A stretch of DNA of 64,000 nucleotides from Acidobacteriota bacterium (GTDB lineage Bacteria; Acidobacteriota; Terriglobia; Terriglobales; SCQP01). This document shows positions 1 to 8,940 of the stretch, piece after piece. Location of the stretch: positions 53,763 through 117,762 of the forward strand of contig DAHVCP010000023.1 of the NCBI GenBank assembly GCA_027314025.1. Reading direction: 5' to 3'. The position numbers and the translations under genes are program-made. The notes beneath the pieces were generated by a model. It ran no database searches and had not been told where the DNA came from. It saw only the letters and a list, made by a program, of their open reading frames with translations. Numbering within the stretch: the first letter of the stretch is position 1; each line of letters starts with the position of its first letter.

Positions 1-131
1 CCGCCCAGCCAGCCCCGCCGCCAGCGCCTCCCGCGCCGCACCCACGGGATCGGCCAGCGCCCGGCGTGGATATTGCTGCCGCAGAACGATCAATTTCGGC
101 AACTCCGGCAATTTCGGCAAGCTCAGTTCGC

Positions 132-135
<4 letters not shown>
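1..135 (-). CDS. N-terminal fragment of an unidentified protein (possibly LarA/DUF2088-like)
   Basis: Only the first 45 codons lie in the window; the gene runs off the left edge. The ATG overlaps the ispG stop in an ATGA arrangement, so it is probably translationally coupled to ispG and co-transcribed. The visible part begins [12 protein letters not shown] and continues with [12 protein letters not shown] and an Ala-rich helix. This vaguely recalls the N-terminus of nickel-dependent lactate racemase-like (DUF2088) proteins, but the fragment is too short to identify. The coding call rests on the overlap and the open frame, not on homology. Confidence 0.5.
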
Positions 136-1451
<1,316 letters not shown>

Positions 1452-1459
1452 ATATCCCG

Positions 1460-1465
1460 ATTCTA
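1460..1465 (-). promoter_or_regulatory. Putative -10 box of ispG (leaderless)
   Basis: TAGAAT on the minus strand ends 8 nt before the ispG ATG at 1451. A transcript started from it would begin within a base or two of the start codon. No convincing -35 hexamer was seen. Confidence 0.4.
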
Positions 1466-1762
1466 GTCGCGCCGGCGCCCGAAAGCCCGCCCCGCGCACC
1501 ATCGCCCCTCCGGACGGCGGACCACGGCCTCCGCTGCCGCCCTCCGCCACGACGCCTCGGTCGCGCCGAGCGCGGCCGCACGCAAGCCAAAGGCATACCC
1601 CACCAGCGCGCGCCTAGCTCTTGCGTTGTCGCGCGGGTCAGCAGCAACACAGTGGGCGGCGGGAGGGGGGCCGGTGTAGCGTAAATGGAATTGCGTGAGG
1701 TGTTCGAGCGCAGCCGTAACCCGGGGTCCCTACGGCCGTCCGCGGAATTGGGGTGGAACGGC

Positions 1763-1787
1763 GCGATGCGCCGGTGATCGCCCCGCC
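1763..1787. repeat. Dispersed repeat, copy 1 (GCGATGCGCCGG block)
   Basis: GCGATGCGCCGGTGATCGCC followed by CCGCC. It differs at two positions from the copy at 1957-1981 and is also matched at 7211-7234. Confidence 0.5.
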
Positions 1788-1956
1788 TTCCGCAGCGGCA
1801 GCCACCGCCGTCGGGTCCGCCCGCAGGACGCTTAAGCGGGCAGGCGCAGCGCAGCGGAGCGCCAGTTAATGCCGCAAGCAGCGCGAGGCGCGGCCAGCAA
1901 GGGCGAACGAGCCCCGCCGACGGCGGGATGAGGAGCCCGAGCGCAGCCGCAACAAA

Positions 1957-1981
1957 GCGATGCGCCGGTTATCACCCCGCC
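1957..1981. repeat. Dispersed repeat, copy 2, abutting a stop codon
   Basis: GCGATGCGCCGGTTATCACC followed by CCGCC. It runs directly into the TAG stop (1981-1983, minus strand) of the nuclease-domain gene. Confidence 0.5.
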
Positions 1982-2466
1982 TACATCTTGTAGCGCCCGG
2001 TATCCTCGTCGCCCAGGTTCTCCAGCCACCGCCGCAGTTCGTCGCTCGACCCGGGATCGGCCGCCGCCGCCGCCACCTTCGAACTTTTCAGCACGTCTTC
2101 TTCCACGAAGATCGGGCAATCCATCCGCAGCGCCAGCGCCAGCGCGTCGCTGGGACGCGCATCTATGGCCCAGGTCTCGCCGTCCTTTTCCAGCCAAATC
2201 AGCGCGTAGAACGTGTCGTCGCGCAGCTCGTTGACCACCACCTTGCTCAGGCTGGCGTTCATCCCCACTACTAGATTGCGGATCAGATCGTGCGTCATGG
2301 GCCGCGGCGTCTGCACCTTTTCGATCTCCAGCGCGATGGCGTTGGCCTCATAGATCCCCACCCAAATCGGCAGCACCACCGCCCCCGGACCGTCCTTCAA
2401 AATCACGATCGGCGTGTTCGTCGAGGAGTCCATGATCAGACCCCGGATTTTCATTTCGACTTCCAT
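1981..2466 (-). CDS. Bifunctional nuclease (BFN/DUF151) family protein
   Basis: A 161-residue protein with a DUF151/BFN domain over residues 4-130: MKIRGLIMDSSTNTPIVILKD, then LPIWVGIYEANAIALEIE and WAIDARPSDALALALR. In the family, these proteins have been reported to have DNase/RNase activity (named from plant BFN proteins); a precise role in bacteria is unsettled. The C-terminal 35 residues are a variable acidic tail ending GRYKM. It starts 30 bp downstream of miaB on the same strand, so the two are probably one transcript. The last bases coincide with a dispersed 24-bp repeat. Confidence 0.88.
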   Translation of the reverse strand: MEVEMKIRGLIMDSSTNTPIVILKDGPGAVVLPIWVGIYEANAIALEIEKVQTPRPMTHDLIRNLVVGMNASLSKVVVNELRDDTFYALIWLEKDGETWAIDARPSDALALALRMDCPIFVEEDVLKSSKVAAAAADPGSSDELRRWLENLGDEDTGRYKM

Positions 2467-2496
2467 CGTCTGTTCTCCTCCGCGTCCGTTGCCGGA

Positions 2497-3990
2497 TTAT
2501 GCTCCCGCCGCCGGCTCCGCTGCCGCCCCCTGCGTTCCCACCAAGCTGTTCGCTCCCGCCTTGGTGATCTCCACCCACGTGTAATCGCCCGGCCGGAACC
2601 CCGCGCCGGCCGGAATCGCCGTCGTCACCGTATCCGGCGCCCCTTGCCCCAATATCGGCGGCAGCGCCGGCGGCGCGCTCGTCGCATGCTCCATCCCCCG
2701 CGGCGCCGCAGCCCCCCTAACCAATTCGCTCGCCACTTCGCCCGCACCGCCCGCCGAAACGGTGAAGTTCACCGTCCGGTTCGTCGAGGCCCGGCCGATC
2801 CACTGCGCCAGCTTCGGGTTGTACGCCTCGACCATCACCTCCAGCCGCTGCCCGATCAGCCGCTGGTTGTCCTCCCGCTGGATCTCCTGCTGCCGCCGTT
2901 GCAGCATCATCAGCCGCTCCACTTTCACCGCATCCGGCAAAGTGTCCTCCCAGGCCCCGCTTTCGGTGTTCGGCCGCGGCGAATACTTGAAGATGAATGC
3001 CCCGGCATACCGCACCTCTTCCAGCAGTTCCGCCGTCTGCTCGAAATCCCGCTCCGTCTCGCCGGGAAATCCCACGATGATGTCCGTCGTGATGGCCAGC
3101 GGCCGCGGGCACGTCCGGATCGCCGCGATCTTCTCCAAATATTGTTCCCGGCTGTAATCCCGCCGCATCGCCGCCAACACCCGCGATGATCCCGACTGCA
3201 CCGGCAGGTGCACGTGGTCGCACAGCGCCGCGTGCATCCCCATCGCCGCCACGATCTCGGGATGGAAGTCCCGCGGATGCGAGGTCGTGTACCGCACCCG
3301 CCGCAGCCCCGGCACCTGCGCCACCGCCGCCAGCAGTGCGGCGAAGCTCAGCCGCGCCGCCGACGGATCGCGGTAGGAGTTGACGTTCTGCCCCAGCAAT
3401 TGCACTTCGGTGTAGCCGGCTTCCGCCAGCCGCCGCGCCTCCGCCAACACGCGCCCGCTCTCCCGGCTCCGTTCGCCGCCGCGCGTGTGCGGCACGACGC
3501 AATAGGCGCAGTGCTTGTCGCAGCCCTCGATGATGGTGATGTAGGCGCGGAAGGGATTGTCCCGCCGCGTGTACTCGGTCTCGAACGCCGCTTCCGCCGC
3601 GTCCAGTCCCGTCACCCGCGCCTCGCCCGCCTCCAGCCGCCGCATCAGCTCCGGCAAAATCGGGTAGCTGGCCGAGCCAGCCACCAGCCGCACATACGGC
3701 GCCCGCTGGAAAATCGCCTCCCCCTCCTGCTGCGCCACGCACCCCAGCACCCCGATCCGCTTCCCTTGCTTCGCCATTGGGCGCGCCTGCGCCAGCCGCT
3801 GGAAAACCTTCTGCGCCGCCTTGTCCCGGATGCTACAGGTGTTGAACAGGACCAGCTCGGCGTCCTCCGCCCGGCCCACCGCCGAGTACCCCAATGCCTC
3901 CAGCGTCCCCGCCACGCGCTCACTGTCGTGGACGTTCATCTGGCAGCCAAACGTCTCGATCCAAAATGTTTTCCGCCCCGCTGCCCCCAT
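2497..3990 (-). CDS. miaB: tRNA-2-methylthio-N6-dimethylallyladenosine synthase (MiaB)
   Basis: This radical SAM methylthiotransferase converts i6A37 to ms2i6A37 in tRNAs reading UNN codons. The 497-residue product has the N-terminal UPF0004 domain with cluster cysteines 16, 52 and 84 (FGCQMN, NTCSIRD, LGCVAQ), and the radical SAM motif Cys157/161/164 in GCDKHCAYCVVPHTRGGERS. A C-terminal TRAM RNA-binding domain begins near residue 380. The start at 3990 matches the family N-terminus, and a TATACT box lies 6 nt upstream. Odd feature: about 55 Ala/Pro/Gly-rich residues (roughly 412-468) are inserted inside the TRAM domain, between TVNFTV and GDYTWVEITKA. These strands are nearly contiguous in typical MiaB. 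Confidence 0.95.
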   Translation of the reverse strand: MGAAGRKTFWIETFGCQMNVHDSERVAGTLEALGYSAVGRAEDAELVLFNTCSIRDKAAQKVFQRLAQARPMAKQGKRIGVLGCVAQQEGEAIFQRAPYVRLVAGSASYPILPELMRRLEAGEARVTGLDAAEAAFETEYTRRDNPFRAYITIIEGCDKHCAYCVVPHTRGGERSRESGRVLAEARRLAEAGYTEVQLLGQNVNSYRDPSAARLSFAALLAAVAQVPGLRRVRYTTSHPRDFHPEIVAAMGMHAALCDHVHLPVQSGSSRVLAAMRRDYSREQYLEKIAAIRTCPRPLAITTDIIVGFPGETERDFEQTAELLEEVRYAGAFIFKYSPRPNTESGAWEDTLPDAVKVERLMMLQRRQQEIQREDNQRLIGQRLEVMVEAYNPKLAQWIGRASTNRTVNFTVSAGGAGEVASELVRGAAAPRGMEHATSAPPALPPILGQGAPDTVTTAIPAGAGFRPGDYTWVEITKAGANSLVGTQGAAAEPAAGA

Positions 3991-3996
3991 GCCCGC

Positions 3997-4002
3997 AGTA
4001 TA
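3997..4002 (-). promoter_or_regulatory. Putative -10 box of miaB (leaderless)
   Basis: TATACT on the minus strand is separated from the miaB ATG by exactly 6 nt (GCGGGC). There is no ribosome binding site in that gap, which fits a leaderless transcript. Confidence 0.5.
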
Positions 4003-4075
4003 CCAAGCCACCCCCGCCGACCTTAGGCGGCATGGCGAGTGAACCCCCACGCCCGCCGGCCGGGGCCGTGCCGTC

Positions 4076-4300
4076 TTAGGCGGAAAAGAATTCTTCCGTT
4101 GAGACCCCGGCTTCCCGCAGGATCGCGCGAAGCGTGCCCTCCGCAAGGTCGCCCGAATGGTGCGGAACGGTTACCTTTCGGCCGTCTCGCTCGCGGCGCC
4201 AGACCTCATGGCTGCCCGGCCCCTGCCTGTCGAACGACCAGCCCAGGCGGCGCAGGCGCGCGGTCACTTCGCGGTAGCTAAAACCGGCGAGCCGCCCCAA
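4076..4300 (-). CDS. hicA: HicA-family mRNA interferase toxin
   Basis: A 74-residue double-stranded RNA-binding-fold toxin of the YcfA/HicA family, expected to cleave mRNA when free of HicB. Family hallmarks are visible in order: REVTARLRRLGW, the catalytic-His motif GSHEVW near residue 30, VTVPHHSGDLAEGTLRAIL and a final AGVSTEEF. No ATG is available. The proposed TTG start follows the hicB TGA immediately (TGATTG), so translation is probably coupled to the antitoxin. The gene order, antitoxin first, is common in this family. Confidence 0.85.
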   Translation of the reverse strand: MGRLAGFSYREVTARLRRLGWSFDRQGPGSHEVWRRERDGRKVTVPHHSGDLAEGTLRAILREAGVSTEEFFSA

Positions 4301-4567
4301 TCACCGGACCCCGATCGGCACGGTCAGATCAAAGGCCTGCGGCTCGTTCGCCAGCGGTTGCAGCGCCGGCGGCACGGGGTCGCCGTGCTCAATGCAGGAC
4401 TCCAGGATTTTGCGCGCCAAGCCCTGCGCAATCTCCGTCGCTTCCACGACGGACCGTCCCTCCGCCACCAAACCGGGCACGTCCGGGCTGGTCGCCAGAA
4501 AGCGGCCATCGCCAACCGGCTCGATGTGCAGGCGAATGGTCACCTCGGACGGCGCCCGGGAGAGCAT
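4301..4567 (-). CDS. hicB: HicB-family antitoxin (short form)
   Basis: An 88-residue HicB-like protein that should bind and silence the adjacent HicA. The partial RNase-H-like HicB fold is recognisable in IRLHIEPVGDGRFLATSPDV followed by PGLVAEGRSVVEATE and a helical region ending ILESCIEHGDPVP. There is no obvious C-terminal helix-turn-helix or ribbon-helix-helix domain, so autoregulation, if any, must use another mechanism. A perfect TATAAT stands 6 nt before the ATG. The pair lies between miaB and a small membrane protein with no associated mobile element. Confidence 0.82.
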   Translation of the reverse strand: MLSRAPSEVTIRLHIEPVGDGRFLATSPDVPGLVAEGRSVVEATEIAQGLARKILESCIEHGDPVPPALQPLANEPQAFDLTVPIGVR

Positions 4568-4573
4568 GGACCG

Positions 4574-4579
4574 ATTATA
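4574..4579 (-). promoter_or_regulatory. -10 box of hicBA (leaderless)
   Basis: A consensus TATAAT on the minus strand with a 6-nt gap (CGGTCC) to the hicB ATG at 4567. This is the cleanest example of the leaderless arrangement in the window. No good -35 hexamer was found. Confidence 0.55.
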
Positions 4580-4625
4580 TTCCGCCGATCGCGCTCCTCG
4601 GCAGGGCCAAGCGGCGCCCCGACGC

Positions 4626-4817
4626 CTATGGCGCCCACCGTCCCGGGTGATCGTCGAGATCGCGCGTGGCCCATGCGGCTACCTTTTTCGACCACCGCCT
4701 CACGCGCGCGGACCGCCAATACGCGACACCGAAAGTCGCGTAGAGCGCCACGACCCAAACGAGCGTCCACAGTAGCCCATGAACCAGCGCTTGCCACGAT
4801 GTGCCATCAGCCACCAT
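4626..4817 (-). CDS. Small single-pass membrane protein, unidentified
   Basis: A 63-residue open frame 44 bp downstream of the SRPBCC gene on the same strand. It contains one hydrophobic segment (ALVHGLLWTLVWVVALYATF) followed by a basic, aromatic stretch (YWRSARVRRWSKK). I do not recognise the family. The membrane segment and its operon-like position argue for a real gene; the lack of a clear ribosome binding site argues against. Confidence 0.42.
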   Translation of the reverse strand: MVADGTSWQALVHGLLWTLVWVVALYATFGVAYWRSARVRRWSKKVAAWATRDLDDHPGRWAP

Positions 4818-4861
4818 CTATGCCCCGGTGGGCTCGCCGCGCTGCAGCGTCCGGCTCTGCC

Positions 4862-5329
4862 TCACCCCGCCTCCACCGCGACTTTCAGATAGCCCAAATC
4901 CCTGCGGATCGATCCCCGCAGAGCGTACAGCACCGGGGCCAAGAAAAAATAGCGCCGGCGCAACGTGAAATCCGCTGCGCAAATGACCCGCGTGCCTTCG
5001 CCGCCCGCCGGCTCGACCTGCATGCGCCATGCCGCCCGCCGAAAATACCGGGCATTGCCTCCCGCGCTCGCCAGCGCGACCGTCATGTGATGGCGCGGCA
5101 CGAACTCCGCCACGCGGTACGACATCCGCCCGCTCTCCTCGCCGCCCTTGCGCCCGCGCGGGAAACCCAGCGTGTCGAACGTCAATCCTACTCCCGACGC
5201 CTTTTCGGACGTCACCCGCACCGTGCGCACGCCGCGATCCCATGTTGTCAGGTTGGCGGGGTCGCTGGCGAGAAACGCCCACACCGCGTCCAACGGCCGC
5301 CGCACCGTCATTTCCGCCGCCAACCGCAT
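4862..5329 (-). CDS. SRPBCC/START-like domain protein
   Basis: A 155-residue protein with the typical opening of a polyketide-cyclase/SRPBCC fold: MTVRRPLDAVWAFLASDPAN, then TTWDRGVRTVRV. Hydrophobic beta strands and a long C-terminal helix (IRRDLGYLKVAVEAG) follow. Such proteins bind hydrophobic ligands in a deep pocket; the ligand cannot be predicted here. The frame choice is supported by the domain; a competing frame at 4818-5282 is its shadow. A TAAGAT box lies 9 nt upstream of the ATG with a GAGGGGG run in between. It probably forms a two-gene unit with the small membrane protein downstream. Confidence 0.8.
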   Translation of the reverse strand: MRLAAEMTVRRPLDAVWAFLASDPANLTTWDRGVRTVRVTSEKASGVGLTFDTLGFPRGRKGGEESGRMSYRVAEFVPRHHMTVALASAGGNARYFRRAAWRMQVEPAGGEGTRVICAADFTLRRRYFFLAPVLYALRGSIRRDLGYLKVAVEAG

Positions 5330-5520
5330 CGCCCCCTCATCTTAGTTCACCCGCCGGTCGCGGTGTGGGGTTGCGCCGGTACACTCGTAACAAGGGCGGC
5401 GATGATGAGGCGCCTCATTGGGGTGGGCCCGGTGCTCGTGGCGGCCCATTGCATCGGCAAGAACCGGCCGCGCCGCATGGTGACCGCCGCAGCTTTGTTC
5501 CCGACCCCGAACTCTGATCC

Positions 5521-6897
5521 CTAGGCGCTCGCCTCGGCGCGCGGCAGCGCCAGCGCCAGCAGCCCGGACGCCACCAGCAGCCCCGCCAGCAGCACCATTC
5601 CCAGGGCGAACGATCCCGTCCGCGTCTCGATCCAGCCCATCAAGAACGGCCCCACGAAGCCGCCCAAATTGCCAATGGAATTGATCGTCCCAATCGCCAC
5701 CGCCGCCGCCGTCCCCGACAGATATGCCGACGGCAGCGCCCAAAAGCTGGGCATATAGGAATAGACGCCCGCTCCCGCCAGCAGAAATCCGCCCAGCGTC
5801 CAGCCCCACGCCGCCCCGCCGTTCAGGTGCGTGGCATAGGCGGCGATGGCCAGCCCCGCCGCCATCAGCCACACCGCCGCCGCTGTGTGCCAGCGGCGTT
5901 CCCGCCGCCGGTCGGAACTCCACCCGAACCACACCATCGCCGCCAGCGCCACGGCGTACGGCAGCGCCGCCCACAGCGACACGGTGAAGTTCGATGCGCC
6001 TCCCGACGCCCGTTTCAGCAGCGACGGCAGCCACAGCCCGAAGCCATAGCTGGCGGAGCAAATCAGCAAATACGCCGCCGCCAGCAGCCAAATCTCCCGC
6101 CGCCGCAAAAATGCCCCCGCCTTCAGCGCCGCCGGCTGCGGCGCCGCCTCGCGCGCAATCGCCGCCGCCAGCGTTTCCCGCTCCCCCGCCTCCAGCCAGC
6201 GCGCCTCGCGCGGCCAGTCCGTCAGCGCCCGCAGATTCACCAGCCCGAAGACGATCGCCGGCGCACCCTCCAGCACGAACATCCACCGCCATCCCGCCCA
6301 TCCCATCCAGTGCAGCCCCAAGATCGCCCCGGACACCGGCGCTCCCAGCAAAAACGACACGGGCAGCGCCGCCATGAACAGCGCCACCGCCTTCCCTTTG
6401 TCTTCCGCAGTGAACCAATGCCCCAAGTACACGATCAAGCCGGGAAAGAACCCCGCCTCCGCCGCCCCCAGCAAAAACCGCAGCCAATAAAAGGCCGTGG
6501 CGGAATGGATCAGGCTGGTGGCCATCGCCACCACGCCCCAGGTCACCATGATCCGCGCCATCCAGCGCCGCGCGCTCCACCGCTCGACGATCCATGTGCT
6601 GGGGATCTCCAGCAGGAAATACCCCAGGAAGAACACCCCCATCCCCGTCCCCAGCACCTCCGAACTGAAGTGCAGGTCGCCGCGCATCGCCAGCGCCGCG
6701 TAGCTGATGTTCACCCGATCCAAAAACGCGACGATATAAATGACGAACAGATACGGCAGCAGCCGCCAAGCCACCTTCCGCCGCAAACTCGCCGGCAGCA
6801 CCGCGGGCGAGGCAGGCAAGTTGACCGCGAACGCTGGTGCGGCGGCCAACGGCGGCGCGGCGGAAGCCGCATGCTTGGAAGGGTCGAGTTCAGCCAC
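5521..6897 (-). CDS. MFS transporter, anion:cation symporter-like
   Basis: A 458-residue, 12-helix major facilitator. The family signatures are the first-loop FLDRVNISYAALAMRGDL, a gate motif near FLGAAEAGFFPGLIVYLG, and an interdomain loop after helix 6 (LTDWPREARWLEAGERE). This is typical of the ACS subfamily, which moves organic anions such as tartrate, phthalate, glucarate or allantoate; the substrate is unknown. The frame is open to 7128, but the upstream 77 codons are low-complexity. I choose the GTG at 6897 because a TATGAT box lies exactly 6 nt upstream and the sequence then runs VAELDPSKHAA into helix 1. Neighbours do not suggest a substrate. Confidence 0.9.
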   Translation of the reverse strand: MAELDPSKHAASAAPPLAAAPAFAVNLPASPAVLPASLRRKVAWRLLPYLFVIYIVAFLDRVNISYAALAMRGDLHFSSEVLGTGMGVFFLGYFLLEIPSTWIVERWSARRWMARIMVTWGVVAMATSLIHSATAFYWLRFLLGAAEAGFFPGLIVYLGHWFTAEDKGKAVALFMAALPVSFLLGAPVSGAILGLHWMGWAGWRWMFVLEGAPAIVFGLVNLRALTDWPREARWLEAGERETLAAAIAREAAPQPAALKAGAFLRRREIWLLAAAYLLICSASYGFGLWLPSLLKRASGGASNFTVSLWAALPYAVALAAMVWFGWSSDRRRERRWHTAAAVWLMAAGLAIAAYATHLNGGAAWGWTLGGFLLAGAGVYSYMPSFWALPSAYLSGTAAAVAIGTINSIGNLGGFVGPFLMGWIETRTGSFALGMVLLAGLLVASGLLALALPRAEASA

Positions 6898-7230
6898 GCC
6901 CGCATCATACCCCCGCCGCCGGCCCCCGCCCCCTCCGGCCCTGGTCTGCCCGCCCGCCGCCGCGCAACCCCGGCTCCGCGCCCGAGACAGCGATTTCTCC
7001 ACGCAGCCGAGGACGGCTACCCTACGGGTGCGCTCGGCGCGGAGATAGTGGGATGGGCGTCCTCGCCTGTCGGTCTTGCGGCAGCCCGAACGGCCACGAG
7101 CCGTGGCGGCTCCGTCTGCCATGGACATACCGCCGATGCTCGGCCCTCCAGCCGGAGCCCTTCCAATATCCGAACCTACACGCTCGTCCCCTGTACCCTG
7201 TCCCCAACCCTGCGCCGGTTATCGCCCCGC
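6898..7230. other. Intergenic region between the VOC gene and the MFS gene
   Basis: No supported gene. The region carries the MFS -10 box and, at its right edge, a dispersed repeat (7211-7234) that ends in the stop codon of the VOC gene. Confidence 0.5.
6904..6909 (-). promoter_or_regulatory. Putative -10 box of the MFS gene (leaderless, GTG start)
   Basis: TATGAT on the minus strand, a 6-nt gap (GCGGGC), then the GTG start at 6897. The spacing matches miaB and hicB and decides the start codon. Confidence 0.45.
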
Positions 7231-7234
7231 CTAC
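7211..7234. repeat. Dispersed repeat, copy 3, containing a stop codon
   Basis: TGCGCCGGTTATCGCCCCGC followed by CTAC. It differs by one base from the copy at 1961-1984. In both places the CTA is the complement of a TAG stop codon of a minus-strand gene. Confidence 0.5.
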
Positions 7235-7650
7235 TCCCGCAAGGCCGGGGTGTGCGTAACGCCCACCAGCAGCCCCTCCGGCGCCAAAAACCGGCTCACC
7301 TTCTGCCCCCAGGGCTCCGTCCGGTTCCTTACCAGCATCCGGACGCCCTGCGCTTCCAGCGCCGCCGTCGCCGCCCCCACGTCGTCCACGTCAAACTCCA
7401 GCCAGGCCTGCGGCGCCGGAATCGCCTCCGGCCACGTTTCGCTCCCAAAGCACGACTGCGCCGCATGCGCCAGCGGCCACAGCGCGAACGCTTTCGCCCC
7501 CGCCAGCGCCTCCGTGTGGAGATACCCGTCCTTTTCCTCGCGGAACCCGATGCCCAGCTTGCCCACATAGAGCTCCCGGCTCGCCGCATCGCGCACGATC
7601 GGCCCAAACCCGGCGATGAACAAAATCTTGAATCCCGCGCCCTTTTCCAT
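7231..7650 (-). CDS. Glyoxalase/bleomycin-resistance (VOC) family protein
   Basis: A 139-residue vicinal-oxygen-chelate protein. It opens MEKGAGFKILFIAGFGPIVR, contains the dimer strand LYVGKLGIGF, the segment WLEFDVDDVGAATAALEAQG and the closing SRFLAPEGLLVGVTHTP. VOC members bind a metal and act on diverse small molecules or sequester antibiotics; the substrate cannot be told. Glu and His metal ligands are not all obvious, so it may be a binding protein. The start at 7650 has a GGAGG site 8 nt upstream. The upstream frame stays open to 7770 but runs into an intergenic repeat. Confidence 0.8.
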   Translation of the reverse strand: MEKGAGFKILFIAGFGPIVRDAASRELYVGKLGIGFREEKDGYLHTEALAGAKAFALWPLAHAAQSCFGSETWPEAIPAPQAWLEFDVDDVGAATAALEAQGVRMLVRNRTEPWGQKVSRFLAPEGLLVGVTHTPALRE

Positions 7651-7695
7651 GCCTTGCGCCTCCCCGTCGCCCAATACCGCCCGCGCACTGGGCAC

Positions 7696-7822
7696 GCCGC
7701 AGTCCCACTTTTTCGCCGCCAAAATCGCATTCTCCACGGAAAGAGAGCAACTTAGCAAAACAGAAATCATTAAAAATAAGGCGCCCCGAGACCCGTTTTG
7801 GCTCGCCCGGCATCGCCGTCGC
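7696..7822. repeat. Dispersed ~126-bp intergenic repeat, copy A
   Basis: This AT-richer block shares its order of conserved words with 15135-15260: GCCGCAGTC, CACTTTTT, CAAAATCG, GAAAG, CTTAGCAAA, CGTTTTGGC and GTCGC, at matching spacing. Copy A lies 46 bp upstream of the VOC gene start. Function unknown; it is far less GC-rich than its surroundings. Confidence 0.6.
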
Positions 7823-7957
7823 GCGCTGCTCCCGCCACCCTAAACGCTGGGCCAACCTTTTCCGCCCGTTACGCATGTGAGCTGCCGGGGAAAAGCTGGA
7901 GGGTGCGGAGCCGATCCGCTCCGGGCGGAGCGATCACTCTGGCCGGCTCCATTGCTA

Positions 7958-8000
7958 GGCGCTGGCCCCGGCCCCGCCTGCGGCGGGGCGTCCCGCATTC
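7958..8000 (+). repeat. REP-like palindromic intergenic element
   Basis: GGCGCTGGCCCCGG followed by the hairpin CCCCGCC-TGC-GGCGGGG and a GTCCCGC tail. The same design recurs at 34572-34610 and, inverted, at 9934-9970. It lies just downstream of the rubrerythrin stop and could act as a terminator for neither or both strands. Confidence 0.55.
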
Positions 8001-8052
8001 CCTAGAGGCGGGCGGAGCGCCTACTCAGGCCCTGGTGCGCCCGCCCCGCGCG

Positions 8053-8583
8053 CTACTTGTGCTGCTTTTGCAATTCGCGCAACGCGGTCTCGAATTCATC
8101 GCGATGTTTGGCTTCATCGCGGCCGATTTCACGAAATCGCTCCGCCACCTGCGTGTCCCCCGCCGTCTCCGCTTCGGTCGCGAACTCGGGGTACATCGTC
8201 TTCGTCTCGTATCCTTCGCCCTCGATGGCGTCCTTCAAGTTGGCTTCGTTGTCGCCCACCAAGCCCGCCAGTTTTGCCTCTTCGGCGAAGTGCTCATAGC
8301 GTTCCGTCCGCGCCGTCCGCTCGAACAGCGCCGCCAGCTTCGGATGCCCGCTGCGCCGCGCCTCGGCCGCAAACAGCGAGTACTTCAAGTACGCGAACGC
8401 CTCCCCGTGCATCGCCTCCAACAGCCGCTGCCTCACGTGCTCGTTGACCGCTGCTGGCGCCCGGCCGTTCCGCCTGGCGGCGGTGGCGTAGGCCAGCCCG
8501 CCCAGGGCCCCGGCCACCGCCATGCCAGCCGCCATCCAACCAAACAACCCCGCATGATTGCCCAGCTTCATCGCTGCTTTCAT
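8053..8583 (-). CDS. Membrane-anchored rubrerythrin-like diiron protein
   Basis: A 176-residue ferritin-like four-helix protein, expected to scavenge peroxide or handle iron. Candidate diiron ligands are Glu61 (GEAFAY), Glu94/Glu97/His98, Glu123 and Glu126 (EGEGYE), and Glu157/His160 in GRDEAKH. The C-terminal rubredoxin domain of classical rubrerythrin is absent. Unusually, the N-terminus (residues 10-38, GLFGWMAAGMAVAGALGGLA) is a hydrophobic segment that would tether the domain to the membrane; orientation is unknown. The AAGGAGGAGGTCATG ribosome site is very strong. The next gene upstream encodes a short protein with nearly the same leader. Confidence 0.85.
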   Translation of the reverse strand: MKAAMKLGNHAGLFGWMAAGMAVAGALGGLAYATAARRNGRAPAAVNEHVRQRLLEAMHGEAFAYLKYSLFAAEARRSGHPKLAALFERTARTERYEHFAEEAKLAGLVGDNEANLKDAIEGEGYETKTMYPEFATEAETAGDTQVAERFREIGRDEAKHRDEFETALRELQKQHK

Positions 8584-8681
8584 GACCTCCTCCTTCCACC
8601 GCGAAGGGGGGCTGGTTCATCCCTTCCGCCTGCCCACCCCGTCGCCGTCCGCTGCTCGCGCGCCACCACGGGCGCCGATCT

Positions 8682-8882
8682 CTAGAGATGCAAGCGCTTG
8701 GCCGGGGTTCGCCGCCAGAAATTGCCGCTCAGCTTGTGCGCCCAGCGGCGCCGGTGGGTCTGTTCCTCGCGCCACGCCCGCCCCGCGAATGCCAAGCCAC
8801 CCAAGGCCCCCGCTGCCGCCACTCCCGCCGCCAGCCAGCCCCAAAATCCCCCATGATTCCTGCGGTGCATCGCCGTTTTCAT
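8682..8882 (-). CDS. 66-residue membrane protein sharing the rubrerythrin leader
   Basis: The protein starts MKTAMHRRNHGGFWGWLAAG and continues VAAAGALGGLAFAGRAW. It is clearly related to the first 38 residues of the adjacent rubrerythrin-like protein but has no ferritin-like domain. A basic, tryptophan-containing tail follows. It has its own strong ribosome site (AAGGAGGGGTT before ATG), so it is likely translated rather than a remnant. It may be a truncated duplicate that kept its membrane anchor; a partner role for the rubrerythrin is speculative. Confidence 0.65.
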   Translation of the reverse strand: MKTAMHRRNHGGFWGWLAAGVAAAGALGGLAFAGRAWREEQTHRRRWAHKLSGNFWRRTPAKRLHL

Positions 8883-8940
8883 AACCCCTCCTTTCGCCTC
8901 GAACGGGGCGCCCCCCTAGACGCCCCGCCGTCGGCTCCCG

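Larger units (their letters stand above)
1452..1980. other. Intergenic region with a duplicated GC-rich motif
   Basis: No gene was seen between the end of the nuclease-domain gene and ispG. The stretch holds the ispG promoter and two copies of a composite repeat. GAGCGCAGCCGYAAC occurs at 1706-1720 and 1939-1953, and each is followed by a GCGATGCGCCGG block, at 1763-1787 and 1957-1981. The remainder is GC-rich sequence with short self-complementary runs. Confidence 0.5.

Noticed and set aside
4818..5282. 154-codon minus-strand frame overlapping the SRPBCC gene
   Set aside because: It is a different frame of the same DNA; the frame at 4862-5329 carries the domain.
4157..7755. Long plus-strand frames (4157-5524 and 5827-7755) opposite HicBA, SRPBCC, MFS and VOC genes
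   Set aside because: They span several real minus-strand genes, have skewed Arg/Pro/Ala composition and carry no recognisable domain.
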